Program-made: the position numbers and the translations under genes
Shown: positions 23,971 through 33,344 of the stretch, piece by piece
How the letters are laid out: every line of letters starts with the position of its first letter
How positions within the stretch are numbered: position 1 is the first letter of the stretch
Assembly (NCBI RefSeq): GCF_900249755.1
Contig: NZ_LT976853.1
Span: 1,382,613 to 1,446,612 of the forward strand
Direction: 5' to 3'
From: Cupriavidus taiwanensis
Lineage (GTDB): Bacteria > Pseudomonadota > Gammaproteobacteria > Burkholderiales > Burkholderiaceae
Length of the DNA: 64,000 nucleotides
The notes under the pieces: generated by a model
Told to the model about the DNA's origin: nothing
The model's database searches: none
What the model saw: the letters and a program-made list of their open reading frames with translations, nothing else

Positions 23971-23994
23971 GCCATGACGGTTCGAGGAACGAAG

Positions 23995-25929
23995 ATGACC
24001 AGGCCCACGCAGCACCCACTGCCACCCCACGACGCACCGGCCGCGCCCGCGCGGCGGCGCTTCATCAACACCGCGGCGCTCGCCGGCCTTGCCGGCGTGG
24101 CGGCCTGCACCGACAAAGGCGGCGCGCCGGTTGCGGCCACGCCGGCCAGCGGCGCCCATGCCGCGCATGCGGACAACGCCGGCCCCGCAATACACCTGAA
24201 GCCGGGCGAACTGGATACCTACTACGGCCTGTGGAGCGGCGGCCATGCCGGCGACGTGCGCGTGCTGGGCCTGCCCTCCGGGCGCGAACTGCACAGGATC
24301 CCGTGCTTCGTGCCGGATGCGCTGACCGGGTGGGGCATCACCAATGAATCGAAGCGCGTGATGGGCACGCGCGCCGACGGCAGCCTGCAATACACCGTAG
24401 GCGATACCCACCACGTGCATGCCTCGTACAAGGACGGCAACTACGACGGCCGCTATGCCTGGATCAACGACAAGATCAACGCCCGGCTGGCGCGCATCCG
24501 GCTCGACTACTTCATCTGCGACAAGATCACCGAGCTGCCCAATGTGCAGGGCTTCCACGGCATCTTCCCCGACAAGCGCGATCCCGTCGACGCCAGCATC
24601 AACTACACCACGCGCGTGTTCTGCGGCGCCGAGTTCGGCGTGCCGCTGCCCAATACGCCGACCGAGGACGGCAGCAAGTACCGCTCGCTGTTCACCTGCG
24701 TCGACGCCGAATCGATGGCGGTGCGCTGGCAGGTGCTGATCGACGGCAACTGCGACCTGGTGGCGAGCTCGTACGACGGCAAGCTGGCCGCGACCAACCA
24801 GTACAACGTGGAAATGGGCGTGCGCTTCGAGGACATGATGTCGGCCGAGCGCGATGCCTGCCTGTTCTTCAACATCGCCCGCATCGAGGCCGCGGTCAAG
24901 GCCGGCAAGTTCAGGACCATCGGCGACTCGAAGGTGCCGGTGGTCGACGGCACGCATGCCGCCAACCAGGACCCGAAGACCGCGCTGACCGCGTATGTGT
25001 CGGTGCCCAAGAACCCGCACGGCGTCAATGCCAGCCCGGACCAGAAGTACTTCATCTGCGCCGGCAAGCTGTCGCCCACGGCCACGGTGATCGACCTGGC
25101 CAGGGTGCTCGACTGGTTCGACGGCAAGCTGGCGCGGCTCGACGACGCCATCGTCGCCGAGGTCGAGCTGGGGCTGGGGCCGCTGCATACCGCCTTCGAC
25201 GGCCGCGGCAACGCCTACACCACGCTGTTTCTCGACAGCCAGGTGGTCAAGTGGAACATCGACGCGGCGATCCGCTTCCACCGTGGCGACAAGAGCGCCA
25301 AGTACGTGGTCGACCGGCTCGACGTGCAGTACCAGCCCGGCCACCTCAATGCCTCGCAATCCGAGACCGTGGCTGCGGACGGCAAGTTCCTGGCGGTGGG
25401 CTGCAAGTTCTCGAAAGACCGCTTCCTGCCGGTGGGCCCGCTGCACGCCGAGAACGAGCAGCTGATCGATATCTCCGGCGACAAGATGGTGCTGCTGGCG
25501 GACCACCCGGTGCACAGCGAACCGCACGACTTCATCATCTTCCGGCGCGAGCTGCTGCGGCCGAAGCAGGTCTACGCGCTCGACGATTTCCCGCTGGCGA
25601 TCAAGGACTCGCAGCAGTCCGGCGTGTTCCGCAACGGGCGCAAGGTGACGGTGAAGCTCACCTCGCAGGCGCCGGTGTTCAGCCTGCGCGAGATCAGGCT
25701 GAAGCGGGGCGACGAGGTCACGCTGATCCTGACCAACCTGGACAAGATCGAGGACCTGACGCACGGCTTCGCCATCCCCAAGTACAACATCAACTTCATC
25801 GTCAATCCGCAGGAGACGGCGTCGGTGACCTTCGTCGCCGACAAGCCCGGCGTGTTCTGGTGCTATTGCACCCACTTCTGCCATGCGCTGCATCTCGAGA
25901 TGCGCAGCCGCATGATCGTCGAGGCCTGA
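23995..25929 (+). CDS. nosZ: nitrous-oxide reductase NosZ (clade I, Tat-exported)
   Basis: The 644-residue periplasmic copper enzyme reduces N2O to N2. A Tat signal (PARRRFINTAALAG, 18-31) indicates export in folded form, as in clade I. The CuZ ligands are visible at spacings matching the P. stutzeri enzyme: His139, His140 (DTHHVH), His188 (GFHG), His342 (NPHGVN), His398 (GPLHT), His450 (GHLNAS) and His511 (SEPHD). The CuA cupredoxin domain has His590 and C625-x3-C629-x3-H633-x2-M636 (CTHFCHALHLEM). The residue at the position of the P. stutzeri CuA Trp is His627 here. I chose the ATG at 23995 because GAGG lies 7 bases upstream; an ATG at 23974 has no ribosome site. Confidence 0.97.
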   Translation: MTRPTQHPLPPHDAPAAPARRRFINTAALAGLAGVAACTDKGGAPVAATPASGAHAAHADNAGPAIHLKPGELDTYYGLWSGGHAGDVRVLGLPSGRELHRIPCFVPDALTGWGITNESKRVMGTRADGSLQYTVGDTHHVHASYKDGNYDGRYAWINDKINARLARIRLDYFICDKITELPNVQGFHGIFPDKRDPVDASINYTTRVFCGAEFGVPLPNTPTEDGSKYRSLFTCVDAESMAVRWQVLIDGNCDLVASSYDGKLAATNQYNVEMGVRFEDMMSAERDACLFFNIARIEAAVKAGKFRTIGDSKVPVVDGTHAANQDPKTALTAYVSVPKNPHGVNASPDQKYFICAGKLSPTATVIDLARVLDWFDGKLARLDDAIVAEVELGLGPLHTAFDGRGNAYTTLFLDSQVVKWNIDAAIRFHRGDKSAKYVVDRLDVQYQPGHLNASQSETVAADGKFLAVGCKFSKDRFLPVGPLHAENEQLIDISGDKMVLLADHPVHSEPHDFIIFRRELLRPKQVYALDDFPLAIKDSQQSGVFRNGRKVTVKLTSQAPVFSLREIRLKRGDEVTLILTNLDKIEDLTHGFAIPKYNINFIVNPQETASVTFVADKPGVFWCYCTHFCHALHLEMRSRMIVEA

Positions 25930-25978
25930 GACGGCTGGCGCGGAGCGTTGCGCGCGGCGCTCCGCCTGCCGCCTTTCC

Positions 25979-28588
25979 ATGATGCACGCAATCTTCAAAC
26001 GACTCGTGGCCGTGCTGGCCGCGTGGCTGCTGGCGCTCGGCCTGGTTTCGTGCGCGCATGCGGGCGCCTACGAGGCCGAGCTGCCGCCGCAACTGGCCAC
26101 CGCGTCCGACCTGTGCGCGCTGGTGCCGTGCGCGCAGGTGCTGCCCGGCGCCACGCAGTTCTCGGCGCGCATGGGCCAGCCGCCCTATGTCGAGGGCTAT
26201 CGCACCGGTCCTGACGGCAAGCGCGAGCTGCTTGGCTACGTCATGCTGTCCACCGACATCACCGATACGCCGGCGTATTCCGGCAAGCCGGTGGTGACGC
26301 TGATCGGCATGGACACGCAGGGGCGCTATGCCGGCGTCAAGGTGCTGAAGCATTCGGAGCCGATCCTGCTGCTCGGCATCCCGGAATCGGCGCTGCTCGA
26401 TTTCAACCGGCAGTACGTCGGCAAGTCCGTTGCCGACAAGATCGAAGTGGGGCAGTCGCGACCCGACGAAGGCGTGGTCGGGATCGATGCCATTTCCGGG
26501 GCGACGGTGACGGTGATCGCGCAGAACCAGGTGCTGACTACGTCAGGCGCGGCGGTGGCGCGGCAGGTCGGCCTGCTGGCGCCGGCGCAGCGCGCGCCGG
26601 CGCGGTTCGCCGAACACGGCACGCACTACAGCTGGGCGCAGCTGGTGGCGCTGGGCGCGGTGCAGCGCCTGCTGGTGCAGCCGGCGCAGGTGGGGCTGGC
26701 GGGCGGCGGCGTGCCGTTCATCGAGTTGTGGTTCGGCGACCTCAACCATGCCGATATCGGGCGCAGCGTGCTGGGCGATGCCGGCTGGCAGGGGCTGCGC
26801 GCGCAGCTGCGGCCGGGCGAGCACGCCATCTTCGTGATCCGCACCGCGGGCACGGAATCGTTCAAGGGCTCGGGCTTCGTGCGGGGCGGCATCTATGACC
26901 GGGTGCAGGTGCGCCAGGACACGGACGCGTTCACCTTCCGCGACCTGGACTACCTGAACCTCTATGGCGTGGCCGCGCCGGGCGCGCCCGCGCCGACCGA
27001 GTCGGCGATCTTCGTGATCCGCTCGCCCGCGTTTTCCGCGGCGTATCCGTGGAAGCTGTCGTTCCTCGGCAACCGGGTCGACCGCGCCACCGGCACGCGC
27101 AGCTTTGCCAGCTTCGACGCGCCGTACTGGCTGCCGGCGGCGCTGCTGCAAGGTGGCCGCCCCCATATCGACGTGCCCGAGGCGCCGTGGCGCAAGGTCT
27201 GGCGCCGCCAGGCCGGCGCCATCGCGCTGTTCGCCGCGCTGCTGGGCGCCGTCACGCTGGTCTACGCGCTGCGCGACCGCCTGACGCGGCGTGCCACCCA
27301 CCGGCGCAAGTGGCCGGTGAATGCGTTCAAGTACACGGCCTGGGCCATCAGCATCGTGTTCGTCGGCTTTGGCGCGATGGCGCAGCCTTCGGTGACGCAG
27401 GTGCTGACCTGGTTCCATGCGCTGCTGCTGCGCTGGGACTGGGCGCTGTTCCTGAGCGATCCCTTCATCTTCTGCTTCTGGATCTTCATCATCGCCACGG
27501 TGCTGCTGTTCGGGCGCGGGCTGTTCTGCGGCTGGCTGTGCCCGTTCGGCTCGCTGTCCGAGGCGCTCTACAAGCTGGGCCGCGTGGCGGGGCTGAAGCG
27601 ATGGCAGCGGCAGTTGCCGCGGCGCTGGCATGACCGGCTCAAGTGGGTCAAGTATGGCGTGTTCTTCGCGCTGCTGGCGGTGTCGGTGTTCTCGATGGGG
27701 CTGGCCGAGCGGCTGGCCGAGATCGAGCCGTTCAAGACCACCTTCCTGGTCGGCATCGGCAACCGCGCGTGGCCTTACGGGCTGTTCGCGTGCGCGCTGC
27801 TGGCGCTGTCGCTGTTCATCGAACGGCCTTACTGCAAGTACCTGTGCCCGCTCGGTGCGGCGCTGGCGATGCCAAGCACGTTCCGCTGGTTCGGGCTGCG
27901 GCGCAAGCCCGACTGCAACCGTTGCAAGGCTTGCGCGGCGGGCTGCGGCGCGCAGGCGATCGATGCCGACGGCCGCATCGACCAGCGCGAATGCCTGCAT
28001 TGCCTCGACTGCATGGTGCTCTATACCGATATGCACGGGTGCCCGCCGCTGGCGCGCGAGCGCAAGCGGCGCGAGCGCGACGGGCTGCCAATGACGCCGG
28101 TGGCGCGCAACGGGTACTTCATTCCGCTGGTGCCGGTGCAGACCGAAGCCGTGCCGCCATCGGGACCTGATCCGCGCATGCCGACCGATGCCGTGGCACC
28201 GCCTTACGCCGCCATGACCGGCGCGGCGCGCTGCTTCGCCGAGCTGTGGGACCACCTGTGGCCATGGAGCGGGCAGGGCTGGCGCTCCGCCGCCGCGTTG
28301 CAGCTGGCAGGGGCAGCGCTGGCGCTGGCGGCAACCGTGGCATGGGCGCTGGCGGCCGGCGGGCAGCTGCGCGCCGGCGCGGTGATCGGCTGGTGGCTGG
28401 GCTGGAGCCTCTACGAGGTGCTGATCCGGCTGTCGGCAAAGCGCTACGTCAAGGACGGCCCATGGTGGCGCGGGCGCTTCCGGCACGCCACCGTGATGGA
28501 CATGCTCAGCTATGTCGGCTTCAAGAACCTGCTGGTCGGTGCCGCGCTGTTCCTGGCGCTGAAGGCGATGGGGATGCTGGTCGCATGA
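25979..28588 (+). CDS. nosR: NosR, membrane flavo-iron-sulfur protein for N2O reduction
   Basis: The 869-residue protein has a signal/TM segment (1-29), a periplasmic FMN-binding domain with the flavinylation site SGAT at 173-176 (target of NosX), and a long periplasmic stretch. Several membrane helices follow from about 410, with CxxxCP motifs (FCGWLCPFGS, YCKYLCPLGA) in the membrane part, and two [4Fe-4S] ferredoxin motifs (CNRCKACAAGCG and CLHCLDCMVLY) are on the cytoplasmic side. NosR supplies electrons to NosZ and is needed for its expression. It lies 49 bases after nosZ; length matches the family. Confidence 0.95.
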   Translation: MMHAIFKRLVAVLAAWLLALGLVSCAHAGAYEAELPPQLATASDLCALVPCAQVLPGATQFSARMGQPPYVEGYRTGPDGKRELLGYVMLSTDITDTPAYSGKPVVTLIGMDTQGRYAGVKVLKHSEPILLLGIPESALLDFNRQYVGKSVADKIEVGQSRPDEGVVGIDAISGATVTVIAQNQVLTTSGAAVARQVGLLAPAQRAPARFAEHGTHYSWAQLVALGAVQRLLVQPAQVGLAGGGVPFIELWFGDLNHADIGRSVLGDAGWQGLRAQLRPGEHAIFVIRTAGTESFKGSGFVRGGIYDRVQVRQDTDAFTFRDLDYLNLYGVAAPGAPAPTESAIFVIRSPAFSAAYPWKLSFLGNRVDRATGTRSFASFDAPYWLPAALLQGGRPHIDVPEAPWRKVWRRQAGAIALFAALLGAVTLVYALRDRLTRRATHRRKWPVNAFKYTAWAISIVFVGFGAMAQPSVTQVLTWFHALLLRWDWALFLSDPFIFCFWIFIIATVLLFGRGLFCGWLCPFGSLSEALYKLGRVAGLKRWQRQLPRRWHDRLKWVKYGVFFALLAVSVFSMGLAERLAEIEPFKTTFLVGIGNRAWPYGLFACALLALSLFIERPYCKYLCPLGAALAMPSTFRWFGLRRKPDCNRCKACAAGCGAQAIDADGRIDQRECLHCLDCMVLYTDMHGCPPLARERKRRERDGLPMTPVARNGYFIPLVPVQTEAVPPSGPDPRMPTDAVAPPYAAMTGAARCFAELWDHLWPWSGQGWRSAAALQLAGAALALAATVAWALAAGGQLRAGAVIGWWLGWSLYEVLIRLSAKRYVKDGPWWRGRFRHATVMDMLSYVGFKNLLVGAALFLALKAMGMLVA

Positions 28589-29871
28589 AGCTGGTGCCCG
28601 CTATCGCGCTGCTATGGCTGGCCTGCGGAACGGCAGTTGCGCACGCCGCCATCTGGCGCGTGCAGCCCGGCCAGTCGCTGCAGGCGGCGATCGATGCCGC
28701 AGGCGCGGGCGACACCATCGAGGTCGCGCGCGGCCACTATACCGGCAACTTTACCGTCGGCAAGCCGCTGGTGCTGCGCGGCATCGCGCGGCCGACGCTG
28801 TCCGGTGCGCTGCGCGGCGATACGCTGCGCATCGCCGCGCCCGACGTGGTGGTCGAGGGGCTGATCGTGCGCGACTCCGGCGACAGCCTGAAGGACCAGA
28901 ACGCCGGCATCTACATCCAGCCCGGCGCGCACCGCGCCGTGGTGCGCCGCTGCGAGCTGACCTACAACCTGTTCGGCCTGTGGATCGAAAAGGCCGACGA
29001 CGTGCGCGTCGAGGCCAACACCATCACCGGCAAGCGCGACTACAACTCGGCGCAGCGCGGCAACGGCGTGCAGCTCTACAACACGCGCGGCGCGCGCATC
29101 GTCGACAACCACATCAGCTTCGTGCGCGACGCGCTCTACGTCGACGTCTCGCACCATGCCGTCTTTCGCGGCAACCGGCTGCACCACAGCCGCTATGGCA
29201 CCCATTACATGAACTCGTACCACAACCTGTGGGAAGGCAACGACAGCTACCGCAACCGCGGCGGGCTGGCGCTGATGGAAGTGCGCGACCAGGTCGTGCG
29301 CAACAACCGCACCTGGGCCAATGCCGACCACGGCATCATGCTGCGCACGCTGCAGGACTCGGTGATCGAAGGGAACGTGGTCGCCGATAACGCGCGCGGC
29401 TTTTTTATCTACGACGTCGAGTATGCGCAGCTGCGCGGCAACCTGGTGCTCGGCAACGACGTCGGCGTGCACCTGTCGGCGGGCTCGACCCGCAACGTGG
29501 TGCAGGGCAACGACTTCATCGGCAACCGCGAGCCGGTGCGCTATGTCGGCGCGCGCGACGAGACCTGGGGCGCGCGCGGTCCGTCCGAGCGCCGGCAGGG
29601 CAACTACTGGAGCAACTACCTGGGCTGGGACCGCGATGGCGACGGCGTGGGCGATCTCCCGTACCGGGCCAACGACCTGGTCGACCGGCTCAGCTGGCGC
29701 TATCCGGGCGTGGCGCTGCTGCTGGGCAGCCCGGCGCTGCAGGCGCTGCGGCTGGCCGGGAGGCAGTTTCCGGTGATCCGGGCGCCGGGCGTGGTCGACC
29801 CGTATCCGCGCATGCGCCCGGCGCGCGCCAACTGGAGGCAATGGCATGAAACGGCCGACGCCAGCCACTGA
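28585..29871 (+). CDS. nosD: NosD, periplasmic copper-site assembly protein
   Basis: The 428-residue protein has a signal peptide (1-22, AHA-AIWRV) and right-handed parallel beta-helix (CASH) repeats rich in N/G-I/V ladders, including RGNGVQLYNTRGARIVDN and ADHGIMLRTLQDSVIEGN; GNYWSNYLGWDRDGDGVGD is the usual NosD C-terminal mark. NosD works with the NosFY ABC transporter to build the CuZ sulfide site. The start overlaps the nosR stop (ATGA), implying translational coupling. Confidence 0.95.
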   Translation: MKLVPAIALLWLACGTAVAHAAIWRVQPGQSLQAAIDAAGAGDTIEVARGHYTGNFTVGKPLVLRGIARPTLSGALRGDTLRIAAPDVVVEGLIVRDSGDSLKDQNAGIYIQPGAHRAVVRRCELTYNLFGLWIEKADDVRVEANTITGKRDYNSAQRGNGVQLYNTRGARIVDNHISFVRDALYVDVSHHAVFRGNRLHHSRYGTHYMNSYHNLWEGNDSYRNRGGLALMEVRDQVVRNNRTWANADHGIMLRTLQDSVIEGNVVADNARGFFIYDVEYAQLRGNLVLGNDVGVHLSAGSTRNVVQGNDFIGNREPVRYVGARDETWGARGPSERRQGNYWSNYLGWDRDGDGVGDLPYRANDLVDRLSWRYPGVALLLGSPALQALRLAGRQFPVIRAPGVVDPYPRMRPARANWRQWHETADASH

Positions 29872-30784
29872 TCCGGCCATGGGCACCATCGTGCTGTCCC
29901 ACGTCAGCAAGCACTTCGGCGCGCTGCGCGCGGTCGACGATGTCAGCCTGAGAGTCGGGCAGGGCGAGCTGCTCGGGCTGATCGGCCATAACGGCGCGGG
30001 CAAGAGCACGCTGTTCCGGATGATGCTGGGCCTGCTGCCGCCCACGCGCGGCACGCTGGCCGTTGCCGGTGCCGCGGTGGGCACGCGTGCGTTCCGCGCC
30101 GCGCGCCGAAGCATCGGCTACCTGCCCGAGCACCTGGTGCTGTACGACAACCTGAGCGGACTCGAAACCCTGCGCTTCTTTGCACGGCTCAAGGGCGTGC
30201 CGGCGCAGGCGTGCCTGCCGATGCTGGCACAGGTGGGGCTGTCAGATGCCGCCGCGCGGCCGGTGCGCGAGTACTCGAAGGGCATGCGGCAACGGCTGGG
30301 GTTTGCGCAGGCGCTGCTGGGCGCGCCGCGCGTGCTGTTCCTGGACGAGCCGACCAACGGCCTGGACCCCGCCGCGATCCGCGACTTCTACGCCATGCTC
30401 AATGCGCTGCGCGCGCGTGGGGTGACCATCGTCATCACCTCGCACATCCTGGCCGAGCTGCAGCAGCGCATCGACCGCTTTGCCATCCTGTCCGCGGGCC
30501 GGTTGCAGGCCGCCGGCAGCCTGGAGGCGCTGCGCGCGCGGGCTGGGCTGCCGCTGACGCTGTTGCTGCGGGTCGAGGCGGGTGCGCGTGACGAGGCGTT
30601 GCGCAGGTTGCGCGCGTTGCCTGCGCTGGAGGTCGACAGTGCGCCGGGCGACCTGACCGTGCGCTGTGCGCCCGCCGCCAAGATGGCCGTGCTGGCCGCC
30701 GTGCAGCCGCTGGCAGGCCGGCTGCTGGACCTGCAGATCCGCGAGCCGTCGCTCGAGGACCTGTTTCTCGGGATGGGGGAATAA
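29846..30784 (+). CDS. nosF: NosF, ABC transporter ATPase
   Basis: The 312-residue ABC ATPase has Walker A GHNGAGKST near 48-56, signature YSKGMRQRLG, and Walker B VLFLDEPTNGLDP with the switch His in ITSHIL. With NosY it powers NosD-dependent maturation of NosZ. Its start lies 26 bases inside the nosD end, so the two are coupled. A start at the internal Met12 (AMGTIVLSHV) is also possible. Confidence 0.95.
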   Translation: MKRPTPATDPAMGTIVLSHVSKHFGALRAVDDVSLRVGQGELLGLIGHNGAGKSTLFRMMLGLLPPTRGTLAVAGAAVGTRAFRAARRSIGYLPEHLVLYDNLSGLETLRFFARLKGVPAQACLPMLAQVGLSDAAARPVREYSKGMRQRLGFAQALLGAPRVLFLDEPTNGLDPAAIRDFYAMLNALRARGVTIVITSHILAELQQRIDRFAILSAGRLQAAGSLEALRARAGLPLTLLLRVEAGARDEALRRLRALPALEVDSAPGDLTVRCAPAAKMAVLAAVQPLAGRLLDLQIREPSLEDLFLGMGE

Positions 30785-30786
30785 AC

Positions 30787-31623
30787 ATGGGCGCGTGGTT
30801 CGACGCCAGGCAGGTGGCCGCGCTGGCCGGCAAGGAGTTTCGCGACCGGCTGCGCAACCGCTGGGTGCTGGCGGTGGCGGTGGTGTTCACCGCGCTGTCG
30901 CTGGCGATCGGCTACTTCGGCGGCGCGGAGCAGGGCGTGCTGGGGCCGCGCTCGCTGGAGTTCGTCATCACCAGCCTGGCCAGCCTGGTGATCTACCTGG
31001 TGCCGATGATCGCGCTGCTGCTCGGCTTCGACGCCGTGGTGGGCGAGCGCGAGCGCGGCTCGCTGGACCTGCTGCTGTCCCTGCCGCTGACGCGTGGCGA
31101 GCTGCTGCTGGGCAAGTATCTCGGCCTGGCCGCCGCGCTGGTGCTGGCCACCGCCGGCGGCTTTGCGCTGATGGCGCTGCTGCTGACGCGGCAGTTCGGC
31201 TGGGCGGGGCTGTATCACTACCTGGGTTTCGTCGCGAGCGCGGTGCTGCTCGGGCTGGCGTTCCTGAGCCTGGCGCTGTGGCTGTCGGTGCTGAGCCGCG
31301 ACCGCGCGCAGGCATCTGGGCTGGCGATCGGGCTGTGGTTCTTCTTCGTGCTGGTGTTCGACCTGGTGCTGCTCGGCATGCTGGTCGCCGGCAGCGGCAG
31401 CGGCGACCAGCACGCCGCCACCGACTGGATCGCGTGGCTGCTGTTGCTCAACCCCGCCGACCTGTTCCGCATCGTCAATGCCTTTTCACTGGACCAGCTG
31501 CGCAGCGCCGCAGGCGTTGCCAGCATCGTGCCGCCCGCGCTGGCCAGCCCCTGGCTGAGCGGCGCCGCGCTGCTGGCGTGGATCGCCGCGCCGCTGGGCC
31601 TTGCCGCCAGGAGTTTCCGCTGA
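30787..31623 (+). CDS. nosY: NosY, ABC transporter permease
   Basis: The 278-residue membrane protein of the ABC-2 type has about six hydrophobic helices: one near 30-50, pairs near 55-75 and 105-130, two near 140-185, and a last near 255-272. The cytoplasmic loop has GFDAVVGERERGSLDLLLSLPL, typical of NosY. It begins 2 bases after nosF, and its stop overlaps the nosL start. Confidence 0.93.
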   Translation: MGAWFDARQVAALAGKEFRDRLRNRWVLAVAVVFTALSLAIGYFGGAEQGVLGPRSLEFVITSLASLVIYLVPMIALLLGFDAVVGERERGSLDLLLSLPLTRGELLLGKYLGLAAALVLATAGGFALMALLLTRQFGWAGLYHYLGFVASAVLLGLAFLSLALWLSVLSRDRAQASGLAIGLWFFFVLVFDLVLLGMLVAGSGSGDQHAATDWIAWLLLLNPADLFRIVNAFSLDQLRSAAGVASIVPPALASPWLSGAALLAWIAAPLGLAARSFR

Positions 31624-32156
31624 TGTGTGCTCATTTCTCATGCCATCGCCGCCGGCTGTTGCTGACGCTTGCCGGCAGCGCCGTGCTGATCGCCGGTTGC
31701 GGCCGCAAGCCGGAAGCCGCGGCACAGCCGCAAGAATTCGACGTTGCCACCGCCTGCTCGCTCGACGGCATGCTGCTGGCCGACTACGCCGGGCCCAAGG
31801 CACAGGTGTTCTATGCCGGCGAGGCGCGCCCGCACTGGTTTTGCGATACGGTGGAGATGTTCGACGCGCTGCTAAGCCCGGAGCAGCAGCGGCCGGTGCG
31901 CGCGGCCTTCGTGCAGGACATGGCGCGCGCCGACTGGGAGCAGCCGCGCGGCCACTGGTTCGATGCCACCACCGGCATCTACGTGGCTGGCAGCCGACGG
32001 CACGGCTCGATGGGGCCGACGCTGGCGAGCTTCCGGACGGAAAGCGACGCGGCCGCCTTTGCCGCCCGCCATGGCGGGAAAGTGCTGCGCTACGCGGAAG
32101 TCACGCCGGAACTGGCCGACCTCAGCGGCGGCGCGATGCATGACAGCCGGATGTAG
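31623..32156 (+). CDS. nosL: NosL, copper chaperone lipoprotein
   Basis: The 177-residue protein has a lipoprotein signal ending LIAGC. The mature part carries ATACSLDGMLLADYAGPKAQVFY, matching the NosL Cu(I)-binding region (C-x-x-D/C-G-M), and FRTESDAAAFAARHGG near the end. NosL delivers Cu(I) to NosD/NosZ from the outer membrane's inner face. Its start ATG overlaps the nosY stop (ATGA type). It is the last gene of the nosZRDFYL operon. Confidence 0.92.
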   Translation: MCAHFSCHRRRLLLTLAGSAVLIAGCGRKPEAAAQPQEFDVATACSLDGMLLADYAGPKAQVFYAGEARPHWFCDTVEMFDALLSPEQQRPVRAAFVQDMARADWEQPRGHWFDATTGIYVAGSRRHGSMGPTLASFRTESDAAAFAARHGGKVLRYAEVTPELADLSGGAMHDSRM

Positions 32157-32169
32157 GCGGCTGCCATGC

Positions 32170-32190
32170 CGGCGGGCTCAGCGCCCGCCG
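32170..32190. terminator. hairpin between convergent nosL and aroG
   Basis: CGGCGGGC (32170-32177), loop TCAGC, and GCCCGCCG (32183-32190) form a perfect 8-bp GC stem with no T tract on either side. It is probably a barrier or weak terminator for both operons. Confidence 0.45.
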
Positions 32191-32210
32191 TCATTGCTTC
32201 GGTGTGCGCC

Positions 32211-33290
32211 TCAGTTGCCGCTGCCCGACACCAGCCGGCGCTGGCGCACCGACTCGGCCAGGCCTTCGAGCACCTTGACCGAATCGTCCCAGCCGATGCA
32301 GGCATCGGTCACGGACTGGCCGTAGGTCAGTTCCTCGACCGGCTGGCCCTGCACGTGGTCCTGGCGGCCCGCCACCAGGTGCGATTCGACCATCACGCCG
32401 ATGATGCGCTGGTCGCCGCCGGCGATCTGGCGGCCGATCTCGGCGCACACCGGGATCTGGTTCTCATGCTTCTTGCTGCTGTTGGCGTGCGAGGCGTCGA
32501 TCATCAGGCGCGACGCCAGCCCGGACTTGGCGATGGCATCGCACGCTTCCTGCACGCTGGCGGCGTCGTAGTTGGGCGCCTTGCCGCCGCGCAGGATCAC
32601 GTGGCAGTCCTCGTTGCCCGAGGTCGACACGATCGCCGAATGCCCGCCCTTGGTCACCGACAGGAAATGGTGCGGCTGCGACGCGGCCTTGATCGCGTCG
32701 ACCGCGATCTTGACGTTGCCGTCGGTGCCGTTCTTGAAGCCCACCGGGCACGACAGTCCCGACGCCAGCTCGCGGTGCACCTGCGACTCGGTCGTGCGCG
32801 CGCCGATCGCGCCCCAGCTGACCAGGTCGGCGATGTACTGCGGGCTGATCATGTCGAGGTACTCGGTGCCGGTCGGCACGCCCATTTCGCTGATGGTCAG
32901 CAGCAGCTCGCGCGCGGTGCGCAGGCCGTCGTTGATCTTGAAGCTGCCGTCCATGTGCGGGTCGTTGATCAGCCCCTTCCAGCCCACGGTGGTGCGCGGT
33001 TTTTCGAAGTACACCCGCATCACCACCTCCAGCTCGCCGGCGAAGCGCTCGCGCTGCACCTTGAGCAGCTTGGCGTATTCGAGCGCGGCGCGGGTATCGT
33101 GGATCGAGCACGGGCCGATGATGACGATCAGGCGGTCATCCATGCCGTGCAGGATGCGGTGCATGGCCTGGCGCGCGCCGTAGATCACGTCCGATGCCTG
33201 TTCGGAGCAGCCGAACTCGCGGATCAGGTGCGCGGGCGGCAGCAGCTCCTTGAGTTCGCGAATGCGCAGGTCGTCGGTGTTCTTCAGCAT
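32211..33290 (-). CDS. aroG: 3-deoxy-7-phosphoheptulonate synthase (DAHP synthase, class I)
   Basis: The 359-residue enzyme carries out the first step of the shikimate pathway, condensing phosphoenolpyruvate and erythrose 4-phosphate. Class I features are RLIVIIGPCSIHD near 55, VYFEKPRTTVGWKGLINDP, GARTTESQVHRELASGLS, GFKNGTDGNV, and the metal-site Cys61/His region with DASHANSSKKHENQ. The N-terminal extension LRIRELKELLPPAHL carries feedback-inhibitor binding in E. coli AroF/AroG. Transcription starts behind a Phe/Tyr-rich leader peptide and terminator (33345-33467), so expression appears to be controlled by charged tRNA-Phe/Tyr. Confidence 0.95.
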   Translation of the reverse strand: MLKNTDDLRIRELKELLPPAHLIREFGCSEQASDVIYGARQAMHRILHGMDDRLIVIIGPCSIHDTRAALEYAKLLKVQRERFAGELEVVMRVYFEKPRTTVGWKGLINDPHMDGSFKINDGLRTARELLLTISEMGVPTGTEYLDMISPQYIADLVSWGAIGARTTESQVHRELASGLSCPVGFKNGTDGNVKIAVDAIKAASQPHHFLSVTKGGHSAIVSTSGNEDCHVILRGGKAPNYDAASVQEACDAIAKSGLASRLMIDASHANSSKKHENQIPVCAEIGRQIAGGDQRIIGVMVESHLVAGRQDHVQGQPVEELTYGQSVTDACIGWDDSVKVLEGLAESVRQRRLVSGSGN

Positions 33291-33344
33291 GATGGCTCCA
33301 GGGTTCTTGTGAGGTCGTGAGTGTGTGGGGAAAACAAACAGGTA

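Noticed and set aside
22684-25998. Very long minus-strand open frame (about 1100 codons) through the nos region
   Set aside because: Only the 3' third (22684-23751) has motifs (ApbE/NosX). The rest is antisense to nosZ, low in complexity and explained by GC-rich codon bias leaving the opposite strand open.
26543-28486. Minus-strand open frame opposite nosR
   Set aside because: No domain or signal is visible, composition is Arg/Ala/His-rich, and it mirrors nosR codons. A shadow of nosR.
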